Positions 44,093 to 55,805 are shown, counted from the stretch's first letter. The stretch is 64,000 bases of DNA from Heloderma charlesbogerti (GCA_026122225.1 JANEZZ010001904.1:992001-1056000), one strand, 5' to 3'. A program made the numbers and translations. The notes: a model not told the origin generated them from the sequence alone.

Positions 44093-44553
44093 GCGGAGAA
44101 TTTCTGAGAATTTCTCCACGAATCTCGGTGAGGACGAATGCCAATGAAATTCTCCGCCCCCCCCCCCCGGGATGGGACTTACCTCCTGCGAATGTCCCTC
44201 TCGGCGGCGGGTCCCGGCAGCGGTTCGGCAGCAGTTCGGTGGGGGCGGGGGCAGCGGCTGGTCTTCCGACCGGCTGCCACTGCTGCCATTACAAAATAAA
44301 GTAAATAAGAAAACAAAACCCCGTGATAGGCTACGTAAGGATTAACGTAGCCTATCACGGCTAGATTTCCAAAGTCAGCCATGATGGGCTACATTAATCG
44401 TCATGTTTAATGATTTTTTTTCTCGCCTGAATTTCGGCCAGGTGAGGCGGGACGCCTCCCCGCCCCTCGCCTGAACTTCGGGGAGAGAAGCGAAGCGCCT
44501 CCCCCCCACCACGAAAAAAGCTGCGGGACAAGGTACCCTTTCGTACATCCCTA
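44093..44553. mobile_element. hAT-like foldback element inserted in BovB
   Basis: It ends CTTTCGTACATCCCTA at 44553. The left side starts GATGGCGGAGAATTTCTG without TAGG. It holds one TACGTA hairpin (about 44320-44358) and the start of another. The missing left end is explained if a deletion joined GATG of the BovB target to GATG of the element (inference). The right flank AATTGAAT resembles the BovB target CAATGAAT. Confidence 0.75.
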
Positions 44554-44906
44554 AATTGAATATGAACTTGAGCACACCCCGGGAGAGAGCGGAGGACAGG
44601 AAGGCCTGGCGTGCTATGGTCCATGGGGTCATGAAGAGTCGGACATGACTTAACCACTGAGCAACAACAAACTTCCCTTAGGGCTGCAAAGTTTAACATA
44701 CTCTCATTTTTTTTCCTATATTTATTTCCTCTAAGTAGTTTGGATAATCAAATATGTATGAAAGTTGGTTAATATCATGGTATTAAATCAAAATCAAGAA
44801 CAAAACTAGCAACTGTCTCGTTAAAAGTTTTTGATGAGTATATTTCCAGGATATTTAACAATTCATAGGGTGTTACTAATTTAATGAAGAATTTATCTTT
44901 GATTTA

Positions 44907-44998
44907 GGCTGCAATCCTTTACCCATTTATGTGGGAATGAGACCCATTGAACTCAGTGGAACTTACTTCTGGGAGTAGACAAATGTAGGATTGCACTA
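44907..44998. mobile_element. PIF/Harbinger-like MITE with TTA duplication
   Basis: The ends GGCTGCAATCC and GGATTGCACTA are inverted repeats. TTA at 44904-44906 and 44999-45001 flanks it. The arms fold through CCCATTGAACTCAGTGG. Only 92 bp long. 45002-45988 has no recognised element. Confidence 0.75.
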
Positions 44999-45996
44999 TT
45001 AAGCGTCTTTGAATAGCTTCGTGAACTTGGCTTAAGCCATGTTTTTATTTGTTTCAAGATTTGGTCATCAATTAATTTCAAAGCAGACCTGTGGGCTACT
45101 GCCTTTCCACACAGCACGGAAATCTGTTTTTTTCACTGTACATTTTCAGTGGCATGTAATATAAAAACCCTTTAGTGCCTTCTAGATACACCCAAATGGA
45201 GGGAATGCACATAGAAATGTGACCATGAAGATGGCTGTAGCTGATTAGGCTGGCAAGTGCCAGCTCTGACTTTCTTTCTCAGTTAGCTTCCCTTGATTCC
45301 TGCTTTGTTCCAGTCCAAGTACCTTGGCTAGATGTTGCCTCAGCTGAACCCTTACCTCAGATGCCTCCTTTCTCAGGTTCCTCATCGGTAGCCTGTTCCT
45401 ATGCCTGTGTTAAAGAGAAAATACTGCCTTTGTGACATCACTGGCCATTACACCAGTCCTCACATCTTGGGCCTCTTGCTCATTTCCTTAGGTTTGCTAA
45501 GAATGCAAGAAGTCTGATGTAAAGGCTGGGTGGGGAATGGTGTAATGGCTGCTGATGTCACGAAAGTTCTACTTTTCTCCTTAAGCAGGGGAGACTTCTG
45601 CAGTTGGTAGGGTAAAAGGTATTGTAGGTTGCAGGTTCCCCGAACACAGTATTTCTTCTCAACTTCAAGACAATACTTCTGCTTGCACAGGTGAAGCGGT
45701 TCAGAAGGAAGCATGAAACACTCCACGGGCTCATGTGCTCCCAGATATATGAGACGTTACTGTAGAGGTTCATACGAGGCCAAACATTGTGGTGGTGGTG
45801 GGAAAGGGTACACTTTATCAGGGCCCAAAGATCCAGCAGCGGTGAGGGGCTGGCCCAGGCTAAAACCCCATTACAACGAGGAAAAAAAAAGTATATTGTG
45901 CTTGAGGATATCTATGGAAAGTTATTTCCCTGTATCTATGTACCTCTTGTCCAGAGCTTGTGAGACTTGCTGGAGCCGAATGGAAGCAGTGCTAGA

Positions 45997-46916
45997 TAGG
46001 GGTGCACGAAAGTCACTTACCTGGTCTCGCAGCTTGCTTCGCGGTCGGGGGGGAGGCGCTTCGCTGCTCCCCCCGAAGTTCAGGCCGGGGGGGGAGGCTT
46101 CCCTCCTCGCCCGGCCGAAATTCAGGCCAGGGAGGAGGCGCCTCGCCTCGCCCGGCCGTGAAATAAAAAGTTTAAAAAAAAAATGCCCCCATGATAGGCT
46201 ACGTGACGATTTACGTAGCCTATCACGGCTATATCTGCAAAGTCAGCCGTGATAGGCTACGTTAATCATCACATAGCCTATCAGGGGTGACTTAAAAAAA
46301 ATTTAAAAAGCGCGTACGCAAATGGCGGCCCCCATAGGGAGCCGCCATTCGCGTTCCTTATTTGGTCACTGTAGTCTACGTAAATCTTTACGTAGACTAC
46401 GGCGAAAATAAGGGCAACGCAAATAGCGTTGCCCTTATTTTTGCTGTAGTCTACGTAATCTTTATGTAGACTACAGTGACCAAACAAGGAACGGGAATGG
46501 CGGCTCCCTATGGGGGCCGCCATTTGCGTACGCGCTTTTTTTTTTTTTAAGTCACCCGTGATAGGCTACGTGACGATTTACCTAGCCTATCACGGCTGAC
46601 TTTGCAGATCTAGCCGTGATAGGCTACATTAATCATCACGTAGCCTACCACGGGGGCGTGTTGTTTTTTTTTTACTTTTCTTGGAATGGCGGCAGCGGCA
46701 GCCGGTCGAAAGACCGGCTGCCGCCCCCGCCCCTGATGAAGACCTGCCGAACCGCCGCTGGGACCCGCCGCCGGGAGGGACATTCGGGAAAGGTAAGTCC
46801 CATCCCGGGGGGGGGGCGGGGGGGTGGAGAATTTCTCCCCAAAACTACTTCGGGGGGCTGAATACATTGGCACTCAGCCCCCAGAAGTTTCAGGGAGAAA
46901 TTCTCCCCCGTCCCTA
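45997..46916. mobile_element. hAT-like foldback element, complete with perfect 8-bp duplication
   Basis: It begins TAGGGGTGCACGAAAG and ends CTCCCCCGTCCCTA. GTGCTAGA at 45989-45996 and 46917-46924 is a perfect 8-bp duplication, which with TAGGG-type ends fits the hAT (Ac-like) superfamily. The 920 bp hold a left GC-rich module, four TACGTA hairpins (46191-46226, 46249-46285, 46556-46592, 46613-46650), a central large inverted repeat and a right GC-rich module. No transposase is encoded. Confidence 0.88.
46185..46665. repeat. Palindrome of palindromes, about 480 bp
   Basis: The arms are about 46185-46422 and 46425-46665. Within each arm lie, in mirrored order, two TACGTA hairpins, an AATGGCGG palindrome and a GTAGTCTACGTAAATC-type hairpin. 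Confidence 0.85.
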
Positions 46917-46924
46917 GTGCTAGA

Positions 46925-48024
46925 GCAGAACAAGCAATATTCTAAACTGTGAGTTGATGGCCCAGATCCTTCTCAAGACAGAGACACTGTGATTATGCAC
47001 TTAAACTAGGACTTGTAATTAGGAGACTTAGAGATTTGTGCTTCCCTGTGTGACATGCTGTTCCACGTGCTAACAGTTCCAGTGTTCCTTGTGTATAAGA
47101 GATGCGTGAGAAATGTGTTGGGTTCGCATTTTAATGCAAACTTGCCAAATTTGCACTTCCTGAACCTACATATGAAGTAGAATCAGTGATAGAGCAATGT
47201 TTGCACTTTCCCAAATTTTGCAATACCATTTGCAAATAAAAAATGTGTATGTTAGGGGAAAGTGTGCACAACAGTGCTTTAGATTGAGATAAATTGCTTG
47301 AAGGAATGAATATTTGGAGAGGTGTCTACAAAAATGCATACATTAGGAGAAACGAGCATGAAAATACGTACCAATGTTTGTGCAGATGTTATAAAAATTG
47401 TAAACTAATGCAGAAACAGGACGGAATAAACTTAATGTTGGAAAAATGAGAAACTGAGTGGAATTGAACTTATCCATCCCCGTTGTTTTGCATAGGCAGG
47501 AGGCTGGGACAGCTAGTGGGAGGGACAAAGAAACATAATAATCAAGGGCATTGATCCCAGGAACAGTGGGAGCCAGTGCTGCTGGTACGATTTACAGTTC
47601 CAAAATGTATGTGAGTAAATGTTTAGTCTGGCTGTAAATATAAACCAGTCAGCCAGAAACATAAGGCATTTAAACAAAAGATAATTGAAAGACGGTCCAA
47701 CCAATCTTCCAGTTTTTTTTTTTTAAGCAACAAGGCCTTTCTCCAGTCTGGCTAAGGTTAGTTGATTAGAATAAAAAAAATCAAAACAAATACCTTTATT
47801 AGGATCAACCCAAAGTGATAAAAGAGCAAGCTTTGTAGGATCCTTCTTCAAATTGGACGTGATAAACAAAAATAGCAAAGGGAGGGGATGCTTAGGAGCA
47901 TGTAGAAAAGCCACAGTTTGGGCCCATGGTGTAATTTCAGAAATGTAGAAAATGTATTTTCAGAATTAAAACAGAAACTTTTCTTTCATGACCCTTGAGA
48001 TTATATGTATGGGATGGGATTGAG
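46925..48024. other. Intron, nothing recognised
   Basis: AT-rich, no repeat family or coding frame supported. Confidence 0.5.
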
Positions 48025-48048
48025 GTGTGTGTGTGTGTGTGTGTGTGT
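48025..48048. repeat. (GT)n microsatellite
   Basis: About 12 GT units. Confidence 0.95.
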
Positions 48049-48326
48049 AAGTCAGTGGGGCCATGTTATAAGTTTGTACTGGGCCTCCGAATATGATGTG
48101 TGGTGTCATATGACAAGCCCAAAACACTGAGACAGAAGGTTTTGCTGATAATGGGAGAGGATTATTCTAGCAATTAGTCAATAATATTCGTTATCACTTG
48201 TGGAACTTAAGCTGAACTAACTCAGGTTGCATGAATGCAAATTTAGCACCACCCAAATTGCAAGGGCATAGATGTAAGGGCATATATGTTTTTGTTTTGC
48301 TGAAAACATAATTCCCAAATAACAAG

Positions 48327-48413
48327 TTCTTCTTCTTCTTCTTCTTCCTCTTCCTCTTCCTCTTCCTCTTCCTCTTCCTCTTCCTCTTCCTCTTCCTCTT
48401 CTTCTTCTTCTTC
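48327..48413. repeat. (TTC)n-(CCTCTT)n polypyrimidine tract
   Basis: An 87-bp uninterrupted pyrimidine tract: TTC units, then about nine CCTCTT hexamers, then TTC units. The minus-strand poly-Glu frame through it is an artefact of the repeat. Confidence 0.95.
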
Positions 48414-49335
48414 AGCTAATCCTTTGGCCTTGCTTGCACATTTTGCCCAAAGAAGAATGCCTATATTCATTATGAATTATTCTTCAGGCAATATTTCAGT
48501 GCCAACTCTTAATTTTATTTTCACATCCTAGTCTTAGTCTGGCACTATTGGATATGAGATTTGTTCTTCACTAATATAACTATGCTAATGTGATGGAGTG
48601 GGGGTGGGAGAATCTGTTTTTGAATCATGCCCAACTCCAAGCTAGGCTTCCAGTCTCTATTCTCCTGAAAAATGTATTCCATCTTATTACTACCGAATGT
48701 AAGTACAAGAAAATTATGAAATGCTCTAGAGAACTTCTCTTGGCACAGTGCAAATACTTCTCCCTTCATTCTGGAGTTCTGGTTCTGCCATGAAGTCTGT
48801 ACCGTAGTAGGTCATCTTTTGACTTGTTTATTTTAAGTAAGTGACCCAGATTTCAACATGTACCTCCATCATTTAGTATGTTTTTTGCTTTGTTTGGTGA
48901 CTGGTTTATATGTCTCTTCATACTGGCTGCATTGCATGGAAATCCTGGTTTACCATGGATTTGCGAGTGTAGACAGCCTGTTTGCTCCCAGTTGGCTCCT
49001 CCCTCTAGGGAGAGGCTAAACTAATTAGAAATTGAAAGCTTACCATGTTGTCCAAACCTGGGTTCCTGGCTTGTGGCTTCCTTTCTAAGCCAGGATCCTA
49101 AACCCGAGTTTGTTCTTTGGTTATGAATGTAAAGGAAGCAACAAGCCAAAATCTGGGGTTCTGGAGTAATTATAAGTTTTCGGTTTCTGCTTAGTACATT
49201 TTGACATTCCGACTAGCAGGAGCCAAGTGGGAGCAAACAGGTTGTGTGTACCAGCATGCAGCTAGTTCATGGTAAGCCAGGATTCTGGAGAATCCTGGTT
49301 TACCCTTATTCCAGCAAAAGCAGTGGGTTGTTTGT

Positions 49336-49480
49336 GGGAGGGACTACAGCTCCGTAGCAGCAGAGCACATGAACTGCATGCTGAAGGTCCCGGATTCAAT
49401 CCTCAGCATCTCCAGGGAAAAGGATACCCAATAGTGGGCTGGACTATCCATTTGAGACTTCCACCACGCAGATGTCACCT
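49336..49480 (+). mobile_element. tRNA-derived SINE
   Basis: GACTACAGCTCCGTAGCAGC (A-box, with an insertion), GAACTGCATGCTGAAGGTCC and CGGATTCAATCCTCAGCATC (B-box), followed by the SINE body. Confidence 0.65.
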
Positions 49481-49796
49481 CACTCTTTGTTCTTGTTTGA
49501 ATCTGGCCAAGTTCTGTCTCTTGCCTTACTTTCGTATTTCCCTCTTGGATCAACTGATCTGCAGATACTTCCAGTGGTGCTAATTCAACAAGAAATCCAA
49601 GCTGGTCCAAGATATTTGGCATCTGAGATGCCAAAGCCAACTTGTACTTCCTCTCAGTGTTTTTGTTTTTTTTTAAAGATAAATTAAATAACTGACCATG
49701 TGCAACTGTCACTGAATAACTGTGACTGGCTCTGGAAAATCTGCCACTTGAGGCAGCCTCCTTACTTGGAATCATGACAGACTTCATCCTGTACAG

Positions 49797-50052
49797 CAAG
49801 GGTGGGCAACTGCAGAGGGTTGGGGGGCCACATTGGGCTCCCCCTGGAACCTTCCGGCGGCCACATCCTTCTCCCACCACAGCTGCACCACTGCTGGAAG
49901 TGGCCGAGCATCTGCACTCTCAGTTACTCTGCTGGGGAACAAGGCCCACGCTGGGAACTGGGCAGCATGGCAGCTGTAGGGGCCACACTGCTGAGGCAGG
50001 GGACCTGGTTAGGGCCTCCAGACTCCCCAGGGCCACATCTTGCCCACCCCTG
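49797..50052. mobile_element. hAT-like MITE (CAAGGGTGGGCAA)
   Basis: The ends CAAGGGTGGGCAACTGC and CATCTTGCCCACCCCTG are inverted repeats. CTGTACAG (49789-49796) and TTGTACAG (50053-50060) form an 8-bp duplication with one mismatch. It is GC-rich inside, with no coding frame. Confidence 0.75.
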
Positions 50053-50060
50053 TTGTACAG

Positions 50061-51557
50061 TCATAACATGGTAGCTAGGTATTTAAGCTTCTTGTTGAGC
50101 GGCGAGAAATGAAATAGTAGACAACAGACAAGGGAGGATGGAGCTCTTCTGGAACTGCCAGCCACAGCACTAGATCCTGAGCAAATCTGAGTATTTTACT
50201 GTAGTGAAATTTGAAGTATATTTTGGAGGCACTTAGCTGAGGCAAAACCCGTGCGGGGAGTCAAAAATATTTTCTGATAGGACTAGCAGAGTGTCTCAAT
50301 GGGTTCTGCACATCCCTAGATCACTTTTGAATTCTGCCTAAAGCTATATTGAATATGAATTTAGAGCTTTGTGCTCATGCAAGCATCCAAGGCATTTTGA
50401 GGGAAGCCAAAGGAATTTCTGCAAGACTAGCAAAGCTTTTCTGCTGAACCTTGGCTACTGTGGGGGAGTGGAGGAGGAGAAGGAAGCTCTAGCTGTGCAG
50501 AAACAAATTGGTTTGTAAATTAAGAGAAATATATAACCCCCCAAACGACCTGACAAGGATCCAGGTTGAGTGACGTCTAGGACCTACAGAACTTTGGTGT
50601 CAGTTGGAAATTGGACAGTGGGAGGGAATCCGCACGTCTGAGCTTTTAACAACTTAACAGTATCCTGGAAGTCAGAGAGGTTGGGACTAAGGGGATGCAT
50701 ACCATAAGGTTAAAAAAACCTTCCCATCCTACACTTTTGGAAAGGTTTTTTGGGGAGAAAGGAGGAACATGACAGCTTGTCCTTTTCTAGGGTGCTTCCA
50801 GATGAATAGCTCTTAGTGCTTCCAGTCAAAAGACTTTGTGCAGCTCTTCCACCTTTCCCACCTTAACAGATTTTCTGTGGTATGAACAAAAATGTAAGAA
50901 GCAGTGGGAAACATGGGAGTGTTACAAATGGACGATGATTCTGTCAGTGAGGCAGGGTGATTCTGTAATACAGGCCTTTTCTGGAAGCACCCATACTTTC
51001 CAGACATCTTTCTCACCCCCCCCATTTGACATTAAAGTATTCAAGTTTGGGGCTTCCAATCCCAAATGAAGGCTGCATTGGGCAGTGGGCAAGATAGTCA
51101 AATACTTCAAGATTTACCCTGGACTATGAATATCTTGTGACTATAGTTATCCAGGTGAAAGCAAAATGTCAGACGATGACAAATTAAGCATAGATAGTGG
51201 GAACCACTTGTCTAATCCTCCTACACAATGTGTAGGACAACTTACCCTTGTCATGAAATCATTGGGTTTGCACTGGGTTTCTTGTCCCACCTAATTGGCT
51301 GCCACAGACAAGGAAACACAAAACACTGTGATGTTAGGACATGGCAAGGTGCACTAGATGGTGTAAAGGTAGGACGTAATGTATGGTTGCCACTTGCGAT
51401 GGCCACATATTTAATGTAATATGTAGGGTGTAGCCAAGAGCACTGGCTGTTGTTCTAAACTGCTAAAAATGTTCTCCCAAATGTCTTCCTCTTTCAGTGA
51501 TTTTTCCTCAGCAAAACCTGCAAAAATGTCCACCTGTTAATTAGGTTGACCTCTCAT
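50061..51557. other. Intron, nothing recognised
   Basis: No repeat family or coding frame I can support. Confidence 0.5.
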
Positions 51558-51598
51558 TCTCTCTCTCTCTCTCTCTCAGACACACACACACACACACA
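51558..51598. repeat. (CT)n-(CA)n microsatellite
   Basis: About 10 CT units then about 10 AC units. Confidence 0.95.
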
Positions 51599-51758
51599 GA
51601 GTTCACTTTGTTTGCCGTCAGTGATGTCATCACATTGCTAAATCTCACTGGCTAGGTAGTAATAGTGATGTCATTTGTAATCTGTGATTGGCTGGGATCA
51701 CCAATGTGATTAATACAGGAAGTCGATAGAAACAGTTATCAGGAAAGAAAAATGGCAC

Positions 51759-52264
51759 TAGGGGTATACGGAATAGTCACCCTGTTCCGGTCCAGGCATC
51801 CACGGGGGAAGGGGGGAGGCGATCCGTCCCTTCCCCTGGATTCCTGCCCAGCTGGCTCTGCTCCGCGGCAAGTTTACGGAGCCACTGACCGGAGCTGCCC
51901 GCAGCTGGACTTCCGTCTACTGCTGGGCTGCAGCTGCAAATGGCGTCTGGCGTAGGGGATGCCATTTGTGTCCCTGCCCTTTGCCGTGATTGGCTACATA
52001 AATATTTACGTAGCCAATCACGGCCAAGGGCAGGGATGCAAATGGCGTCTGCTATGCCGGATGCCGTTTTGTTCCGCAGCCTGGCAGCGGATGGCTGCGG
52101 AACGAAGACGACGACCCGGACTAGCTGCCGCCAGGTAGGGCCCATCCCGGGGGAATTTCGGGGGGTGGCGGGGGGGTAGTCCATTCCGCCACAGACTCTG
52201 GGGGGCCAGAATCTAAAGAATCCAGCCTCATTGGAGTCCGTGGTGGATTTCTTCGCCATCCCTA
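51759..52264. mobile_element. hAT-like foldback element, short form
   Basis: It starts TAGGGGTATACGGAATAG and ends TTCGCCATCCCTA. Flanks AATGGCAC (51751-51758) and CATGGCAC (52265-52272) differ at one base. It has a single hairpin (51982-52024) in which GATTGGCTACATAAA replaces GATAGGCTACGTAAA. This hairpin lies inside an inverted repeat (AAATGGCGTCTG, GGCAGGGATGCAAATGGCG). It is a simpler relative of the 46-kb copy. Confidence 0.8.
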
Positions 52265-52272
52265 CATGGCAC

Positions 52273-53193
52273 AGAAGAAGCAGAAAGGGGAAAGAATGGC
52301 ATCAAGTAGGATTGGAATAATCATTTTTATTCTCATAATCACAAGACTCTTATCTGAATATCTCTGAACTTGCTATTTTGGGCCTGAACATTGAGATGAG
52401 GGAATACTTTAAGCACAGTTCTAGTAATCTATAGTTTTGGCCTCAGATTGTCACTGCTTCTGAAAGTTACATAAGTTCTTTTAAATTTTGAAATATATTT
52501 ATCTCATTTTAGACTTAAAAATCTAAGTATTAGATGTCATCTTAAATGTTTATGGTAAACATTAAAGAAGGCATGCTTTTAGAAGGTGCATACAGTAATA
52601 AATGGAAAGCGCAGTTTGTGCGTTAAACTTTACTGTTGATAGAGCTTTTAGCTGCACTAAAAAGAAAAGTGGTTTTATTCAGAGCAAACAGAAGCTATAA
52701 AGTGTTAACACTCTTTTGTTGATTCATGTTTTACTGTGTGAACATTAATGCAGGTGCCTGTTGAAATGGTCAGATAAATCCTGTGTATGCTAAAATTTAG
52801 TGCTTAGTAAGTTCTGTTATGCACCCTTCTGAGAAGTTAAGAGAAATAAACCTAAGTCAGACTCCATAAAGATGTCTCTTATTCTGTCAAATTCTGTATT
52901 TTCCCTTTTGTAATGGGTTAATATCACTTGAGATGCTAAATAGGTACTAGAGCCATAGAACATGAGCTTAGTTTTCAAACCCGTGGCTGCATTTGCAAGT
53001 GATGCTAAACTGTGGTTTAGTGTTATGAAAATGAACTGCAAATGAGCCTTGGGCTGATGTGCTACCCTCTCTTCCAGTACGGCCAGAAGGAGGAATTTGG
53101 AAGCTTTGTCTTCTGTTTTAGATTAACTGCAGCTTGTCATGATGTCCAAACCCAGACAAACTGTGGTTAATCGTAACTATGGCTTGTTGAAAC
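52273..53193. other. Intron, nothing recognised
   Basis: AT-rich, no element or gene supported. Confidence 0.5.
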
Positions 53194-53201
53194 AATGCAA
53201 C

Positions 53202-53764
53202 TAGGGATGTCGCGAGCATCTAGTTGGGGCTCGAAGCCTGTCGAGAAGCTGCTGGTTTGGCCCCCTGGATGTCAGTTCATGGACCTCAGCTCTTGCCCGA
53301 CTTGTGGCGCGCTGTGTTGGGCAAGAGCTCAGGCGCCGGCTCCCTCAGCAAGGAGAGGGGAAGAAGGCAGCGTCTCTCCTCGTTCCCCCATCCTAGCTAC
53401 AGCGGCAGTGTCACGGGAGAGGCTGGTCGTCGTTTTCCGTAAGTTTTTCTGGCCTTATGGAAAACGACCAGCTTGTCCCCAGCCGCTGCTGCTGTAGCAG
53501 GTGGGGACGGAGGGAAGAAGGAGGCACTTGTCCTCTTCTCCCCCCCACCTGCTGGAGGCCAGGGCAAGAGGCTGGGGGTGGCTGCGCCGAGGGCCTCCTT
53601 CCCCATGCTGGCCTTTGACAGCCAGCACACAGAAGAGGGGCAGCTCGCGCAGCTCGCAGGCAGGTGGGACGAAGCTCGGTGAGCAGGCCTGGGCTGCGCG
53701 AGCTGCGAGGGGGAAGTTCGTCAAGCTCCCCGATCCTGGACGGAGATGGGCTCATCCATCCCTA
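53202..53764. mobile_element. hAT-like element, divergent interior, perfect 8-bp duplication
   Basis: It starts TAGGGATGTCGCGAGC and ends CTCATCCATCCCTA. AATGCAAC at 53194-53201 and 53765-53772 is a perfect duplication. The interior lacks the TACGTA hairpins; instead GGTCGTCGTTTTCCGTAAG pairs with CTTATGGAAAACGACCAGC at its centre. Several GC-driven open frames occur on both strands but none resembles a transposase. Confidence 0.8.
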
Positions 53765-53772
53765 AATGCAAC

Positions 53773-55380
53773 TTCAAACTGTAGTTTATGAAGCTGACTT
53801 GTTTCAACAAATGCTAAACTGCAGTTAATTTAAATTGGAAACCGAAGTTTCTGATCTCCTTGTGGCTGCACTAGAGGCGGAGGGGAAGCACACGAGCTTG
53901 ATGTTTGCTGCAGCTCATCGCTGACATGCTTTCTAGTGCTGCGCTAACTGACCCGAAAATAAATTGTAACCACTGCCAGTTGGAAAAGCAGTGTTTGTGA
54001 GTGGGCCTCCAGGTGTGTGCAGCTATTATTTAATTATTATTTCTTAGTTAAAATATTTCTAGTCTGACTTTGGTTTAGCCTGCTGATGGTAAACAAGGCA
54101 GAGAAGAAGATACGGATTTTCTTTTCAGAATGGGAAAGTTGTATGAATTCAAATGGAGGAAGAAACTGAAATTTAGCTTTGTTTTTTATACCATTTTTAA
54201 ACCTGCCCGTCCCACAGGTCAAGGTCACTTCCAAAAATTATAACATAAAAACAGTATAGTGGAGGAATGCCAGTTTCCCACATATGATCCCTTGCACTTT
54301 AAGGTTACTATGTAAAGTCTTGCTGTATATTCAATTTGTCGGCCCTATATGCTTTCAAGGGTTTTTTTTTCAGTTGTGCAGTGCTGTCCCTCTGGAAACA
54401 TAGCAAGGAAGCTCAAGTTGGGCTCTTTTGTTTTACGTCTTTCGTTGACACTTGGAGACATTTCTGTTCTCTGAAGCTCGCTACCGAGCTGCTGTTCTGA
54501 ATTTAGCCCGTTTTTCTCCCAATTTATTGCTCTTAAAATGGTGCTTTTAACATTGTATTGTTTTAAATTTATTGCATGTCACTTTGAGCAGTGTACATGG
54601 GTTGGAAAGGTGACTCAAATGTTTTATCTAAAACACGCATAGTGACCTGTGCACGCGCGCGTGCACACACACACTGGAAAAAGTGAACAGAAAAAGTAAA
54701 TAACGGCAAATGCAGCCATAGACAAAACGAGTGGTAAAAACCACCTTTGGTTTTTCACCCAGAAATGCCCATAATAAAATGTGGGCCCTACATTTTTACA
54801 AAGTGCTAACAGAGGAGCACCAACACAGCCTCATCGGGGAGATAATTCCATTGGGATAGCAGAAGGCTGCTGCCTGAAGTTCATTCTGATGAGTATTCAA
54901 CAGTCCTATGATGTTGATGACCACTCAATTGCATACAAGAGAATTCCATTTTAGCTAGGAAATAAATGGTAAAACCATAATGTTGGTTCAAATTATGTTC
55001 TCTCTGAAAGTTCCCGATTACAGGTAATGCTGGTTGTGCTACACATCAAGGAAATTCTGCACTCAAAACATGTGTAAACAGCATGTAAATTTGATTATTT
55101 CTAGCCCTACTAACTGATTTAAATAATGTTGATTTGATAAACTGCCTTTTAAACTAATTTATATTTAAATATTGAAGGAAGTGTAAGAATTTACAATTTA
55201 ATAAACAAAGCCTATCATGCCTTGTTAGAAAATATTACAGATGATCTTTTCTTCTTTCTGCTCGTGTTCATGTGCCAAAAGAAAATAGTCTAAAAATGAG
55301 CAATTGCTAAGCTTTAGTTGGTTAATTTACAATTTAAAATGAATTGAAGCTTGCAGTGGTCATTGTTTTGTACGTATTTG
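53773..55380. other. Intron with one alternating purine-pyrimidine palindrome
   Basis: TGTGCACGCGCGCGTGCACA at 54649-54668, extended by CA to 54674, is self-complementary and could form Z-DNA or a cruciform. Traces of L2-like tails may lie near 54180-54250 and 54500-54610. Nothing else is recognised. Confidence 0.5.
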
Positions 55381-55384
55381 TTTT

Positions 55385-55805
55385 AGGATTTATATTCTAC
55401 TTTTTTAAACTGAGGTTTAAGGAAGTTAACGCTACAAAAATATACAATAATGAAACAGCAACAGTTCATAGAAAATCAATAAAACAAACCTGTTAAAACA
55501 AGACATAAAAGCATGGGGAGCAAATATCCTAAAAGACAAATCAAGTTACAATGAAAACTCCAGAGAAGTGGGTGAACTTGGTTGGGTGCCTGAAAGATGA
55601 TAAAAGGGCATAGGAGCATATGCTTAGGGAAGGAATCCTATAATTTGGGCACAACCCCTGAGAAGGCATCACTCCAGTGGATATCTGCCTAACCTCAGAA
55701 GGTAGGAGTTCTTGGAGGAGGACCTCTGATTAAGTTCTTCATTTCTGGGCAGGTTCATGTGGAGAAGGGTGGTCCTTCAGGCTACATGGTTCTTCAGTCT
55801 GTTTA
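55385..55805 (-). mobile_element. L2-like LINE 3' fragment
   Basis: On + it begins GATTTATATTCTACTTTTTT, then AGACATAAAAGCATGGGGAG, GGGCACAACCCCTGAGAAGG and AGGTTCATGTGGAGAAGGGT, the reversed order of L2-like C-terminus and UTR. Confidence 0.55.

Larger units (their letters stand above)
41333..44671 (+). mobile_element. RTE-BovB LINE copy 2, 5'-truncated and interrupted
   Basis: Homology to the 745-3966 copy begins near its position 1486 and runs to the AACAACAA tail. It is interrupted by an L2-like insert (43536-43940) and a hAT element (44093-44553). The BovB pieces are about 41333-43535, 43941-44092 and 44554-44671. A 5-6 bp duplication around AACTT is possible but weak. Confidence 0.9.

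Noticed and set aside
48243..48470. Poly-glutamate open frame on the minus strand
   Set aside because: It is produced by the CTT/CCTCTT microsatellite.
53202..53764. Protein-coding exon suggested by overlapping open frames on both strands
   Set aside because: The frames are GC-driven and lie wholly between the ends of a transposon with a perfect 8-bp duplication.
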